The notes: generated from the letters alone by a model not told the origin. Counted from the first letter of the stretch, positions 25,097 through 39,800 are shown. The stretch is 64,000 nucleotides of DNA from Whalleya microplaca (GCA_022497155.1 MU385710.1:1612001-1676000), one strand, 5' to 3'. Numbers and translations are program-made.

Positions 25097-27205
25097 GGAC
25101 CTGGAACGGCCATGCAACTAGCTGAATAGTCGCACAGACCTGGTTAGGGAATTAGGAATTCGCGGGGGGAATTATGTTGTCAGACTTCGGATTGCAGTAG
25201 ACTGTGCTGTGCTGATGTTGGAATGTGAGAAAGGGTGTATGGGTGTAATGGGTGCCCGGGTTGTCCTCTGGTGCTTGATCAGCTATCGTGCGTATGTTAT
25301 CGCGGGAGCTTGCATCAATTAATGAATGGGGGGGGTGGTGATGCAACGGGACGCGTTAAGTCGGAAGGACGGGTTGCGGGGCTAAAGTCCGGGCTCACAC
25401 AGAGGGTAAGTAAGCAGGTACCTAAGTCAAGTGCTGGAACTTCAATACGCGAATATCTTCCTAGGACAATGTACCTTTTTATCCAATCCACTCAATCCAA
25501 TTTTGAGAGATAGTAGCTTTCCTCTAGATGAGAATTCTCAACTCGTGAAATACTGGAGATAGAAGGTTAAACTTATATATGGGCTTGAACCTAGGTACCT
25601 TGCTGCAAGACAACCTAGATTCAAGCTACAAGATTGGAACAAATACATATCATAGTACCTACCAATTGACATATGCGTATAAGCACAATGTCTTATCTAC
25701 AGATAGTATTGAAACCACTTGCTACCTTGATAGTACCTAAGTAAAGTCACCTCGAAAGGTAAAGTGAGTGACCACTGGATAGGAGTCTAGATATGATCAA
25801 CCTTTTCTATATGTCGTTGCTATGTTGTAGATGAGCTAATAGAGCGAATACTAGTAATGCTGTTGGGATCCAAATTAACTTACTCTATATAGTCACAACT
25901 CTTGTGAGCTTGAACGAATATGTAACCATATCTAATGTCTCATCAGTTATATTGAATGGACATCCAAAGTTACTGCCATATACCTAGGTATGCTATGATC
26001 TATAATGGCTATACACTATCATGGCTATACACTATCATGGCTATACACTATCATGGCTATAGTTCCTTAGGTATAACTAAAACTATTAAATATACTATAT
26101 AAGTGAGAATGATACTTAAATAAGCTCAACATATAGTTTCATCACGTAACATCAACTGTTAGATCTAGCCTTATCTTTAGTGTTACTTGACTAGTCGTAA
26201 TAGCTGAATTTCAGCTCAACGGTTTGAGTCACCATTGAAGAGACTAAGTCTTTGAAACCTCATGTAAGTGATAAGGTGAAAACTTTCAATACATCCCTCT
26301 TCCGTTATCCTCACCTTTATTACGAGACTTGTAGAATCAAATGTCATTCTTTATGAGAGCTCTACAACTTCACAGCTTGTTCTGTCATGCGTTGCTATGT
26401 TGCATGTTGCAGTCCTTGGGCGTGACTAAGCCTCCAGGCTCAATCGGATGTATGTACTCACTTTAGTCTCAGAAGGTGATAATGAAATGTTGATACCCAG
26501 CCAGAACATCCGAAGCTTGTAATACCCTACATACTTGTGTACTTAAGTATTTAGTCAGGTAGACTGCAAGTGCTGCTCTATTGTTACCTATATACATATA
26601 GAAGACCAAAGCACAAAATCTCGTGGAGGAGTCCTGTGTAGCTTTGTAAGATAGTCACAGTCAGTCACGGATTACCCTTCTTAGCAATCCTATTATACCA
26701 GGTTCATCAGTTCACAGCCGTTGAAACATGGAGGTGGGGTTCGGGTGCCATGCATAAACTTCCGCGCGTAATACTCGCGCAGTCGCGGTGAGAGGTGTGC
26801 CAATGGCACGGATCTGCCCTTAGGTAATGTAGGTAGGTATGTAGTAGCGCTAAGTTCGCGCTAGCCCACCGCCAATGCTAGTACAGTCTAACACGCTGAA
26901 CCGTCACCTGGGCACTGAATGCAGCTGTGGTAGTTACCTAGTATTCTGTGTATGTACGGAGTACGTGTGTTCCGTATGTAGAAGCTTCGAAACTCCGATC
27001 CAAAGCCCGCCACACACCCTCCACTTAAATTTTCATCGATATCACCACCTTCGTATGCGTACTACGCAGTACATACTGTCAGCCTGTAGCCTGTATGACT
27101 AATGATCCTGCCTCTCATTTTTACTTCCGTCAGCACCGTATCTGATTGCGCCATTGGGAATCCCTTACCTACTATGATCTTTGTCGTCATAAACTAAAAG
27201 GTGAT
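25097..27205. other. AT-rich divergent spacer between CUL4 and the ABC transporter
   Basis: About 2.1 kb, visibly AT-rich in 25500-26700, with several CCTAGGTA words and one 16-bp tandem repeat. It must contain promoters for both divergent genes. No coding frame is supported. Confidence 0.6.
26005..26060. repeat. 16-bp tandem repeat, 3.5 copies
   Basis: Unit ATGGCTATACACTATC in perfect copies at 26005-26020, 26021-26036 and 26037-26052, then ATGGCTAT. Lies 1.1 kb upstream of the ABC transporter start. Confidence 0.95.
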
Positions 27206-30200
27206 ATGGTCATGCCATTCGGTGACCCAGCTCAGCAGGTCCTCCAATCGACCGGGTCCTTCACGGGCTATAGGCCTCCTCACGAGCTCGGCAGCGGCTA
27301 TCTCAGTGCAACCGAACATTTCGAACAGCCCCTATGCGGTAATAAGGAAGGCTGGGGCCCTCTGAGCCCTTTTCGATATGACTTCACCCCATGCTTCATC
27401 GATGTCTGGGTGTTTACTGTTGCAGCCTACGGCATCGTCTGTGGCGCCCCTGCGATATGGTACATTCTGCAGCGACAGAAGAAGCCGGCTGAGATCTCCA
27501 AGGACTGGCACTTTTGGTTGAAACAGGTATGCTGGAGAAACTTTTTATAGTCTCTAAACTGAGAGTCGTGCTTCGTACTGATCAATGCCTACAGTCCTTG
27601 CTTGTTCTCATTATCGCCGATATCGCCGTTCAGCTTGCTATCCAGATCGTCAACTTCCCTGGGATATGGTACGGCGATTTCCGATTCCTCACGACGCTCC
27701 TTACTCTCCTGTCTCTCGGCGTGGTTTTCGCGATCCAATGGCTCGAACACAATCGTATGAGGAATGCCAACGGGGTTGTCTTGTTCTACTGGCTGCTGCT
27801 CTTGATCGCGTATGCCGTCAAGCTTCGGTCGATGGTTTCCCAGCAGATCTACAAAAACAATCTCCCCTATTTTGTGGCTTATACCGTTGGATTTGGTTTT
27901 TCGGCTGTCGAATTCCTACTCGAATGGCTTTGGCCGAAGAAAGCAAGCGCGTACGAGGCTTTGATCGATGATGAGGGAGAGGAGTGCCCGGCCGAATATG
28001 CGACTATCTTTTCGCGGTTGACTTTTTCGTGGATGACTTCCCTCATGAGTCGTGGATACAAGCGATATCTCACCGAAGAGGATCTTTGGGGCCTCGCTCC
28101 AAGCGACAGATCATCCACAACGGGCGATAGGTTCAACAAGGCCTGGGAATATGAGCTGGAACACAGAAAGCGTCCGTCTTTATGGATAGCGTTGTTCAAG
28201 GCTTATGGAGGGCCATACGCCGGTGCCACTGTATTCAAAGCTTTCAACGACTTGGCATCCTTCTCTCAGCCTCAGCTTCTGCGTTTTCTCATAAGTTTTG
28301 TCGATTCCTATGGCGAAGGCAAAGATCCTCAACCTCCCGTCAAGGGCGCTGCCATCGCAATTGCCATGTTTGCCGTTGCGTGTCTGCAGACTAGCATGAT
28401 CGTGAGTTTATCCAGGGAATAGGCTCCAGTCTACGCCCAAGAATGACAGTCTAGCTAACGATCTATAGCACCAATATTTCCAGCTCTCTTTCGTTACGGG
28501 CATGCGTATCAAGTCGGGGCTCACGTCGGCCATCTACAAGAAGTCACTGAAACTCTCAAATGAGGGGAGAGCTTCGAAGACGACTGGTGATATCGTCAAC
28601 TATATGGCTGTTGATGCACAACGTCTTCAGGATTTGACCCAGTTTGCCCAACAGCTTTGGTCTGCCCCATTCCAGATCACTATCTGCATGATTTCGTTAT
28701 ATCAACTTGTCGGTTGGTCCATGCTCTCTGGAATCGGCGTGATGATCATCATGATTCCGATTAATGGCTTCATTGCTAGATTTATGAAGCGCCTGCAAAA
28801 GCAACAGATGAAGAATAAAGACGCAAGAAGTCGCTTGATTGCCGAAATAGTGAATAACATGAAGAGCATCAAGCTCTATGCTTGGAGCACGGCTTTCATG
28901 AACAAGCTCAACTATGTCAGAAACGACCTAGAGCTGAAGAACTTGCGCAAGATCGGAGCTGGTCAAGCATTCGCGAATTTTACTTGGTCGACTACCCCGT
29001 TTTTGGTATCATGCTCAACCTTCGCCATCTTCGTGTGGACTAATGATGTTCCATTGACTACTGAGATTGTGTTCCCGGCTCTCGCTTTGTTCAATCTGCT
29101 CACTTTCCCACTTGCCGTTTTACCCATGGTCATCTCCTCTATCATTGAAGCTACAGTAGCTGCAGGCCGTTTGACAGACTACCTCGCATCCGAAGAAATT
29201 CAGCCCGATGCAATTACCATAAGTTCAGCTGCGGAAGAGCGTGGAGAGGATGCTGTTATTATTCGCAATGGTACTTTCTCATGGAACCGTCACGAGTCTA
29301 AGAATGTTCTCAAGGACATCGACTTCACCGCTCACAAAGGTGAGCTCACATGCGTTGTAGGCAGAGTGGGGAATGGGAAATCTTCTCTTTTGCAAAGTGT
29401 CCTCGGTGACTTGTGGAAAGTGGACGGAGATGTACGTGTTTATGGTACGGTGGCATATGTGGCCCAGCAGCCGTGGATCATGAACGCGACTGTAAAGGAG
29501 AACATCATTTTCGGACACAGATACGATTCAAATTTCTACGAGAAGACTGTCAAGGCATGTGCACTACTCGATGACTTTTTGCAGCTTCCCGACGGAGACG
29601 AAACAGTCGTAGGTGAAAGGGGCATCTCCTTGAGCGGCGGACAGAAAGCTCGAGTTGCTCTTGCGCGGGCTGTGTATGCGCGAGCTGATATCTACCTCCT
29701 TGATGATTCTTTATCCGCGGTTGATTCTCATGTCGGTAAACACATTATCGAGAATGTGATGGGCCCGAAAGGTCTTCTCAACTCCAAATGCCGAATTCTA
29801 GCCACTAATGCTATCTCCGTCCTTTCAGACGCTGATTACATATATCAGCTCAAGGACGGTGAAATTGTCGAGAGTGGAACATTCCGCCAGTTGATGGCTA
29901 TGAAAGGAGGGATTGCAGAACTCATCAAGACCTCCGGACAAGAGTCTACTACAGCATCTTCAGTGTCAAGTCCCGAAGGCTCGGGAAGTGAGACGTCTAC
30001 CTACATCGAACCAGATAATAGTCAAGACAAGGAAGAAATCGAAGAAGCTCAAGAGAACGTTGCTGAGTTAGCGCCCATTAAGTCCGGGCCTTCTACAGGT
30101 TTTGGTATGCAAACGCGTGCAGGGAGCATGTCAACCTTGCGACGCGCAAGTGCAGCCAGCTTCAACGGTCCCAGGGGAAAGCTTCGCGACGAGGAGGAGC

Positions 30201-32541
30201 CAAGTGCCAAAACGAAGCAGGCCAAGGAACACTCGGAGCAAGGAAAGGTCAAATGGGATGGTAAGTCTTCCATATTCCCAAGCCTACGTATGACTAGAAG
30301 TCAAGTACTAACTATTTGGAAGTTTACGCTGAATACGCTAAGACCAGTGATCTGGGAGCTGTCAGCGTGTATATGTTTACTTTGATCGCGGCGCAGACGG
30401 CACAAATTGGTAAGCTTGACTCGGTCCATGAAGCTTTTTGGTACTGAATATGCCATACTAATGGATAATCAGGCGGTAGCGTTTGGCTCAAGAACTGGGC
30501 GGAGATGAACGGAGAGGCCGGAGGCAATCCTGAGGTTGGAAAATACCTTGGCATCTACTTCGCCTTCGGTGTTGGCTCTTCTGCCTTGACTGTTGTCCAG
30601 ACCCTCATTCTTTGGATATTTTGTTCCATTGAAGCGTCGAGGAAGCTGCATGAACGGATGGCGACGGCCATTTTCAGGTCGCCAATGTCATTCTTCGACA
30701 CCACTCCAGCTGGGAGAATTCTCAACCGGTTTTCGAGCGATATATATCGGCTGGATGAGGTTCTGGCTAGAACCTTCAATATGCTCTTCGTAAACTTGGC
30801 TCGTTCTGGATTCACCCTAGTCGTCATCTCAGTCGGCACTCCCGTTTTCGTCGCGTTGATCATCCCGCTGAGTGCGCTATATTACTGGGTCCAACGATAC
30901 TACCTCAGAACATCACGAGAACTCAAACGATTGGACAGTGTCAGCCGGAGTCCCATATACGCGCACTTCCAGGAGTCACTTGGTGGTATCAGCACGATTC
31001 GGGCCTATCGACAACAAGAACGGTTCGAACTAGAGAATGAATGGCGCGTTGACTCAAACCTACGAGCTTATTACCCATCTATTAGTGCAAACAGGTGGCT
31101 GGCTGTCCGTCTAGAACTCATCGGTGCCGTCATTATTCTTGCTGCTGCAGGGTTTTCTATCATCTCTGTTACTAACCACAGTGGTTTGAGTGCTGGAATG
31201 GTGGGCTTAGCAATGTCGTACGCTTTGCAAATCACGACTTCATTGAACTGGATTGTTCGCCAAACGGTTGAAGTTGAGACAAACATTGTATCCGTGGAAC
31301 GAGTTCTCGAATATGCACGTCTACCAAGTGAAGCTCCTGAGGTCATCCCAGGGCACAGACCGCCGGTGGCTTGGCCTGCATATGGAGCTGTCAAGTTTAA
31401 CAACTTTAGTACGCGCTACCGCGCCGGGTTGGATCTAGTCCTGAAGAATATCAACCTGGATATCAAATCTCATGAGAAAATTGGTGTGGTGGGACGGACC
31501 GGCGCGGGCAAGTCCTCTTTGACGCTATCCCTATTCCGTTTGATCGAACCAGACACCGGCAGTATAAGCATAGACGATCTCAATACGTCTGAAATCGGAT
31601 TGCTAGATCTACGACGGCGTCTCGCCATTATTCCCCAGGATGCGGCTCTCTTTGAGGGAACAATTCGGGACAATCTAGACCCAGGCCATGTCCATGATGA
31701 TACGGAACTCTGGAGTGTACTAGGTAAGTGTTACACAAATCTCACCCACCTCTTTCACACCGCAGGAAGTAAAGAGCACATGCTATCGCCCAACTTCACC
31801 TTAGCCAGTCGCCTCCCACCATCTTACCTAGACTGACGTATCTCACTTTCACAGATCATGCACGACTAAAGGAGCATGTGGCAAACATGGAGGGTGGACT
31901 TGAGGCTAAGATTAACGAAGGCGGTAAGTTGAAACGTCTTGCGCTTTGCTTCGGCTCTATGAATTTCTTATCATTCTTGTCATTGAACTTGCGGCTATTT
32001 GCATATGGTGCAAGGTCACACAACGGCGAGAGAGGCTAGTTTTGGCATCTCGAACCTTGACCGTCTACTGTCAACCTTCAGGTAGTTCCTGCATATTGAC
32101 TAGCGCATGCACCTTTACGAGAGAGCGCAGAAGCTAGGTCATTTGCGCGCTGAAAGCATTTACGTCAAAGGTATAGACAAAATTGATGTTGCGACTGACC
32201 CGTTGATCCAAACAGGCTCGAACCTATCAGCAGGACAGCGACAGTTAATATCCTTAGCTCGTGCGATGCTCACGCCATCCAATATTCTTGTCTTGGATGA
32301 GGCAACGGCAGCCGTAGATGTCGAGACGGACGCCATGCTGCAACACACGCTTCGGTCATCCCTTTTCTCGTATCGCACGATCATCACCGTCGCTCACCGC
32401 ATCAACACCATTCTGGACAGCGACAGGGTAGTCGTGCTCGACAAGGGGGAGGTTATCGAATTCGACACACCGCAGGCTCTAATCAAGAAGAGAGGCGCGT
32501 TCTATGGCTTGGTAAAGCAGGCTGGTCTAGATACGGAATAG
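27206..32541 (+). CDS. YCF1: ABCC (MRP) transporter, Ycf1-type
   Basis: Predicted 1550-aa full-length ABC transporter with an N-terminal TMD0, like yeast Ycf1, which pumps glutathione conjugates of cadmium and drugs into the vacuole. Seven exons: 27206-27526, 27595-28401, 28469-30260, 30323-30409, 30473-31723, 31855-31923 and 32216-32541; phases agree. The first residues include [20 protein letters not shown], typical of fungal Ycf1 relatives. NBD1: Walker [10 protein letters not shown] near 674, signature LSGGQ, Walker [13 protein letters not shown] near 783. A Ser-rich linker follows (about 870-970, possible R region). NBD2: GRTGAGKSS near 1343, [18 protein letters not shown] and a VAHR switch histidine. 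NBD1 has D instead of E after Walker B, as is normal for MRP proteins. The last intron (292 nt) falls just before the NBD2 signature. The start could also be ATG 27212. Vacuolar location and substrate are inferred from the family. Confidence 0.93.
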
Positions 32542-32992
32542 TTGGTCCGTAATTGGCATCGAGATCATCCATTTTTGGTTGCAGGCTTGTTAAACAGCAT
32601 CAAGCAATGTGGAGTTATCTTGAGAAAGACAGGACAAGATCTTCACCTGTACGAATAGGTAAAGGCAAATCAATAGTAAAAAGCAATAGTACACGATGAG
32701 AAGAAAATGGACATATTCATAGTCAGCATATTATGGCGTCTACGCTTATGGGATTATACCACAAGTCGCTTATAGAGACTAAGCGAAGATGGTGGACTAA
32801 AGCAGAGAATCGTAGTTTGGTGCGTAAACCAGTAAACGGCACCAGCCAGCCCGACTGCGAGATGGGCAAATCAGATGGCAAAGATACAATCTACCTAAGG
32901 ATCCAAGCTAAGCTGGTGGCGTTTTTCTCCATGTCAAGACGGGAAATAAAAACAAAAACCTGGAACCGTAACTAGTCGATACAGATATGGCA

Positions 32993-33012
32993 GCTAGCTA
33001 GCTAGCTAGCTA
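32993..33012. repeat. (GCTA)5 microsatellite
   Basis: Five uninterrupted GCTA units, 0.45 kb past the ABC transporter stop. Confidence 0.9.
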
Positions 33013-33358
33013 TGTGGCTCTCCCCTGGCTGGCGCGCGCTGCGCACACGGCGGCAGCGGATCGGATCGAGATGATGGCAGATGGAGATTACGAACGACTT
33101 GCTTACGCAGGCAGCGCGGGATTGCGGGAATGTGCGGCGAGGACGCTGCTGGCAGCTGGGCTCGCTCGCCATTGCGAACTTAGGAAGGTTTTTTTTCCCA
33201 CCAACCTGCGCGGCACGCTTAGCTTAGCAAGAAAGAAACAACGTAATTTTTTTGTTGCCTCCTTTCTTTCTTTCTTTCTCTCTTCTCGCGCTTTACTTTT
33301 TCGCGACGGTGGGACCGGCGTCGTCGGCGCTTGTCTTCTGAAATATCTGCTTGGTCGG

Positions 33359-33373
33359 TTTTTTTTTTTTTTT
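33359..33373. repeat. Poly-T run
   Basis: Fifteen T in a row within a pyrimidine-rich stretch. Confidence 0.85.
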
Positions 33374-33674
33374 CTGTCTGTGCCATGCGAGATTCTGTGC
33401 CGCCTTCCACCACATGCGTATAGACTATAATCCGTGATAGGTATGTATATCCCGGCCTGGCCTGGGCTAGCTAGCGGCCGAACCGAGGTGAAGGGCGGTG
33501 TTCTTACTTACATACCATACCTATCGTCCTGTGTCCCATGCACGCAATGCATGTTATGTACGTACTTTTGTATGGTGTGCTACGTACATAGGCAATAGAT
33601 AGTTGACGCCTTCTAGGGACTGACTCTATCTGGACTTCGTGGCTGACTAATAGCTCGGGCTCGCTAGCTCGGCT

Positions 33675-33696
33675 GTTGTCTGTCTGTCTGTCTGTG
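33675..33696. repeat. (TGTC)n microsatellite
   Basis: About five TGTC units. Confidence 0.85.
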
Positions 33697-33868
33697 TCTC
33701 TATTACACAAAGGTAAAAGGCTAATGGAGGTAGTAGAGCGGCAAGAGCACAACGATGTTGATATCAACGGCGCTCGTATCCTGTGTCCCCCGTTCGCGCC
33801 GTGGTGTGACGTGGGTACCTTAGTCTGTGTGTGATGATGTTCTGTGTATTGTGGCTAAACCCACACGA

Positions 33869-33887
33869 GTGTGTGTGTGTGTGTGTC
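33869..33887. repeat. (GT)n microsatellite
   Basis: Nine GT units in the spacer. Confidence 0.85.
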
Positions 33888-36800
33888 TTGTCTGCTTGTC
33901 TTGTCTGTCAACTAGTTGGGTCACGTAGATCTATCATCTGAATGATGGTTTCGCCGTTTATCTTTTGGCGACGTTGCACCGTCGTGCCGGACTGCACATG
34001 GCTACCTGGCTTTTGATGCCTGGCTTACATACCTGGCTAGGTAGCTGGTTGGCGAAGCTTGGCTGGATGGCTGACTATAGTACTTTGTGGTTGGCTCTCT
34101 GGCACCGACGTCTCTTCTCGATGGACGCCACCAGAATGCGGGGAGGCGAATGAGGGATGCTGGAGGATATGAGGGCGCATTAGCTATTGTCAGTAGCCCA
34201 GAGCCTGCTCGGCGCAGTAACTATTTACACCAATACCATTCAATACTAAGGACTAATTGTACGACTACAAAGACAGGTAGCTTTCAGGTGAACGGACGGA
34301 AAGAATGCCGCACATTATTGACGTACAACGTATGGCCTCCATGATGTAGTCGCTGGATCTACAGGGAAGTTTGTCCTACAACACCTCGGATATACTTGCA
34401 CTCATTCCAAATGTTGAAAGACAAGACACCACCATGACTAGATAAGATAGCCTGGCCCGAGATTTTGGTGTCTCTGGCGCATGTACTCGCCCAGCGTCAT
34501 CTTAAACATGGATCCTGCAACCGCACATCCAAAAGGGCTGATCTGGCAGCGGTGTCGTCAAGCTAAAGACAGACACGCGCATATGGTTAACATGCCGTGT
34601 AACGTCAAGGGTAGGCGGGCAGAGTGAGGGGTTGTTAAGAGCATCTACCTATGACCCCTCGTTGATGAAGCTCGCGGGCGTCATCACCGTTAAGGGGGCT
34701 AGGGTTCTCGTCCTCGTGGGCTGGTAAGATATGATTGGTATGTACACACGGGCAGCCCATGGTCGACGGGGCCATCTCCGGGATTTCTAGTTGCATCATA
34801 CTTGCGTGAACACTTCTGGAAGACGTACGGCATGGTCATCATTGTCTTGGTGTGCCAAGATAATGACCAGACTGATAAAGGCAATCCGAAAAGAGGGCTG
34901 TTGTCCAAAGCATTGCTGCAATGACAGGACGTCCTTGGCGATATGCCGCGTGGTTTTGAGCTGAGCATACTCCGAATGTGGAGGTTCCTGCTGATCAGTA
35001 CTCAATCTGGCTTCTACACTGGTTAATATTGAATGAATATTTATGTCATCCGGGGTTAACTATTAAACAACTGTGGCCAGGACCCGTTTCGGATGCTGCC
35101 ATAAACGGATCGGTCATTGTCTTGGATAATTAACAATCTCGGTACGTAGGAAACAAGTATCCGACAGGTATCGGGCTTTCATTTCGAATGTTCTCGTTCC
35201 GGGAGTCTGGTACTACTTAAAATATACCGGAAGTATGATTGGTTTCGTTATTACCAACAGCCTAGTAGGTAATATTGCCAGCGTTGTAATACTAACTACA
35301 TGGAGGAGCTAATTATAATACTATAGGTTAATGCACTCGAATACAAAGAGAGCTCTATCCTCGTACATTGGTACGCAGTTCTTCTGGTTGAGCCATCCAA
35401 ATGAAATAAAAACCCCGAACTTGACAAGGCTGGCTGCATTAGGCTGACGCTTGAACTCCTCCGGTGAGCTCCGTTATCGTATCACGACTACGGTATGTAC
35501 TTTGTAGCTAGCGGATCTTCGCACCTTGTCAGATCCAGTGCCATTGGTAACATCTCTCCACGGACTTCCTACTCGTTTTATCATTTGGGGACTCGATCGA
35601 ATCCGACCAGTTACAAAAACTTCCTGCTGGATCTTGAACGACGAATATTCCTTGTAAGACACGTTCGCCATGTGTTTTGTTTTCGGTAGGACTCTTCAGC
35701 CTTATTATGACAAAGTAGATGTGGTCAGAAGTATCCATGTAAGTGACAAGATTAGCACACCACGCAATACATGCAGGGCAATAGTATATACCCAAGGCTA
35801 TGGTTGAGCGCCATGGCTGCTGACGGACCCAGCTTATGTTGAGGAGCAAGGGGAGTATGCTAGCGCAATTGCTTGCTCTAAGAACAGTGGAATGAATATC
35901 TGTAGACGTCAAGTTTTCTCTTCTTTCGAGCTTGGCCGGTGTGACTGCTATCCACTAGATCAGCGACACCTAAAATAGGTAATCTAGAAAGCTGGTTCCA
36001 ACTGCACTGTACTGAATCCGTCTAAAACAAGTCAGGTGAGGGGTATGCGCCGCTTTACCTAGTAGTTTAAGGATCGGTTATAGAGCAACAAGCGGTAAGG
36101 GATTTGACCCTTTGACCTGAGCCTAGATCGGACAAATTTGTCGATCTCGAAGGCTGACACTTTGACTGTGCCACAAACCTCTTTTACCGAGAGACGACTT
36201 GACACACTGGTGTGATGATGTCTTAGCTATCGACGACATACGTTCCTATCGGAACTTATGCCGCGGTCAGTACTGGATCAGGGATCTCCTTTCATGTTGG
36301 CCCTAGTCATAATTACCTAGGTATTGATCGTATTCCCGCCAACCTGGCATCGGATTCAGATGGTAAGGCAACTTATTTTTCATCTCTGAAAGGGTTGGTA
36401 GTGGTTGGCCTGGAGCTCCCGACAGCTTGGTTGACAGGCGGGGCTAGGACCCAACCGTCGACCAACCTTTCAACTACGCTGGTGAGCCACCGGAAAATTA
36501 ATCCCGGGGCTGAGAACGAGAAGATGGGATCATGCAGTATCAGCTCATCGTAATACAAAGGCTGAGAATAAATGGCTGGCGGGCCTATAAGCCGTCAGGG
36601 GATTCAAGGTATGACCAAAGACGTAATACTCATAGGAATACTATATCAGAAAGAGGTAGACCTACCCTGCTGAGAAGTAAGGAAGCTCCTTGTAGACTGC
36701 ACGTGGGGGTTCATCAAGCCTAGATTCACCAGATAATTAGTTTGACTCCTAGGGCTTGGCGGCCTGGACGTCAGGACGTGTACGAGAAAGAAAAGAAAAA

Positions 36801-39800
36801 AAGTCAGGGTGTTGTGAAAGCAAGGATTTGCGATTCCCCTGCCTACGAAGTAATCCTAGGTATAACGCAAGGCGTTCACAGGATCAAGGGTGTACATATC
36901 TCAGCCAGCGATTCGTGGGGTCGGCTACCTTTGAGACATGGAGACCATTGAGACCTGCCGCTTAATCTTCCCGGAGTCCTGGTCCTTGCTCAGTAGTAGA
37001 GGTGGTGGTCCTTTCGTGTAGTGTGTAGTGTTCTTGTCTTGTGTACAGATAGTTGGGTAAGACAAGTTGGATCTTTCATGTGTATGTATATCGTACTCGT
37101 GTCTCAATGCTAATATGAAGCTAGTCGTAGCGAGGCGTCTATACGATGGAAAGTTCTTGAGAACAGAGAACAGAAAAGGCGGACCAACGTCTTTCCTAGA
37201 TGCTAAACATACTGTATCTCATTCGGCTGTCTACGAAGGTAGGAGACACTGGTTCCGACACAACAATGGTGAGCGGTCGGCCCGAAGCACGGCTAGATGT
37301 TAGGATTTTTAGTTGTCATTAAGAGACGGAGAGTGGTTGGGAGTCATTGGTCTATTCAAAACCAACTTGTAATGAAGTTGCGAGGGCGAGGGCGCAGCAA
37401 CACTGGTTGGCGAAGAGCACAGCGTCCACTTGTTATATATGTAACTGTAGCTTAGATAATCCCATCCAAGCCCATCCTAGCATCTAGGTTAGGTGTGGTG
37501 GAACTGTCGCTGGCGAGCCAGGGTGATCTGTGTTCCACCAAACGGTAATTAACACAACTTGAATGTACCAGAAGCCAAGCAATGTTGGTTGGTAGCGGAT
37601 AGTGGCGTAGTTAGCCGTTCAAATACAATACCTCAGATCCGACAGCCTTGCTTCCAGGCTTCTCGAAACAATTGTGTCAGTAGCATTTTGGGTAGGGATA
37701 AGTCACGGGGATGGCAGACGCACGTACTCGCATCACGAAATCAGCACCTGATGTTGCCACCCAGATGCCATACTACGGCGTGGACTCGCAAACGTAGTCT
37801 TAACTAGATAGGTTAATGTAGCTTATATTAAATCGTGCCCATGGGACACCCAAGCTACGCTTAAGAAAAACTGAGGACGAGAGGGCGTTTGTGGGAGGTA
37901 TGAATTTGTCATGCATGATATGGCTCTCCGTGGCACAAGTGCAACATATCATTGACATATGGCGGTCTCATTATCGTTGATGCGATGGGCTAAACCTGAT
38001 CCTTGGCATTCCCTTTTTTAATTTTTTTATTATTAGTTCCCACGGGCTACGTGTAAGGTCGATGACTATTGTAGCCCAGATCCCTATGACCCCCATGTAT
38101 CAATGTGACGAGCTAATGTTATGCCTTTATTATTTATCCGGATACATCGACTACATCTCTCCTGCAGGTTCCAGCAATTGTACTGGTTTGCGAAAGGGTA
38201 ACCCAAGAAGTGACAACCAGATGTACTCGATTTTATAGCGTGATGATTGACTAGATTAAGTATCTAAGATACGCGCATACCTCTCGACATGGAAGAGGTA
38301 ACTGGGTGGTAATTCATTATGTCAAGGACCTATAGTTGTGTTCAGATGTACTACATTAAATAAGCTCCTTTGAGTGTTTGTGTTGCTAATTACTTTTATC
38401 TTAAAGTATCGCAACAGTGTACATAGTTCAAGCCTTTCTAATCATATCTTGCGTATATTCCGTAGTCGTTTATGTACAAGTACGATGATCCTTGTTGAAA
38501 GCTCGTTTCTGATGTGTATTAAACATGAGGGCTAATCCCGTCCACTGGGTTGATCTGCATATAGAGTTGAGATCGCGGGCCAAGACTAGGATATTAACGT
38601 GGGGGTGGACCATCAGATTCTCTTCAATAATATCTTCATTACTGGCATTCAATGTCCTGAGCGATCTCTATTACATACATGTACTAACCAATAATGCCTA
38701 TGTTCTATAGCCTGACGCGCAATATGTATTTCTAGCCGTGTAGCGGCGTGTCACTGTTAGCTCTTTTTATAATACTGTCTTGCTGTACGTTTTGTTAACG
38801 TATCACTGTTTGCTCCATGCTTTATTTTTACACTTGTATTTGACTAAAAACTTAAACCTACGTTTCGTAAGTTTATACTCGAAGTGTTTTAGCGACTATA
38901 AGCAGCAATTCGGTAAGGCTTAATTTAGCTGAAAACAAAAAACTTCCGCGGACTCCTGTTCTAGCAGGCTTCGAGAAGGTCACAACACAGAAGCGCTATT
39001 GAAGAGCTACCACTGTCTATTGCCTATCTAGGTGTTGTAGTTGAGTGGGACTATTTATGTACAAACGTTCGTGTTCGACATTATTCATGGAGACCAGAAT
39101 GCACGACCGCCCAAGTGTGACTGTCACTGGTTGTCCATACCGTCACGATGCATTTTATATCTGCCAGGCACTGGTGTTAGTCGGGTTAGTCAAGAATAGA
39201 GATTCTTCTAAACGGTGCCAAGTTTCAAAAGAGTCGTAATGCATGCTCACACTCGCACATACCAGGTTGAGCGGCTCTAATACATAATAGTAGTATGCAC
39301 AACTGGCCCCAGCAATATACTACATACTATGCACTACCTAGTATGTATGTACGTAGTATACATATAGTAGTACGACCACTGTAGGTTAGTCTATCTCGGG
39401 GGTTTCGGGGGGATGGCTCCACACTGCGCCTGCCCGCCGCCGCCCCAAGCCCACTAACAAAACGACGCTTTCCGCTAATAAGTTAAGGGTTGGATCCCAT
39501 ACTCCCAATTTTCACTTAAACCCCCCTTGTCACCTACCAGGGTGTGCTCCCACACGCATTTTTAGTGCCCGCAGTTCACTATTCTATCCCGTCCTCATCA
39601 CGTTCTCTCGCATCCAGAAGTCGAGTGACTAATCTACATAATAATTGTCATAACTGAAGTCAGGCAAGCCTGAGGTCTCTCATTCCTGTAGGTATGTACA
39701 TACACGTAAACTGTAAGGTCCTTGGGACTCCAAGCTGATGCTATGTGTGCATATTCCGTACAAACATAACACAGCCAAGAAGGATGTCGAGTTGGGCTCC

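Noticed and set aside
33359..33373. Poly-T run as the tail of a retroelement
   Set aside because: No adjacent coding remnants, target-site duplication or element boundaries were seen.
35474..35912. Minus-strand frames that might be a decayed gene
   Set aside because: No ATG at the start, no motif recognised, no supporting splice structure.
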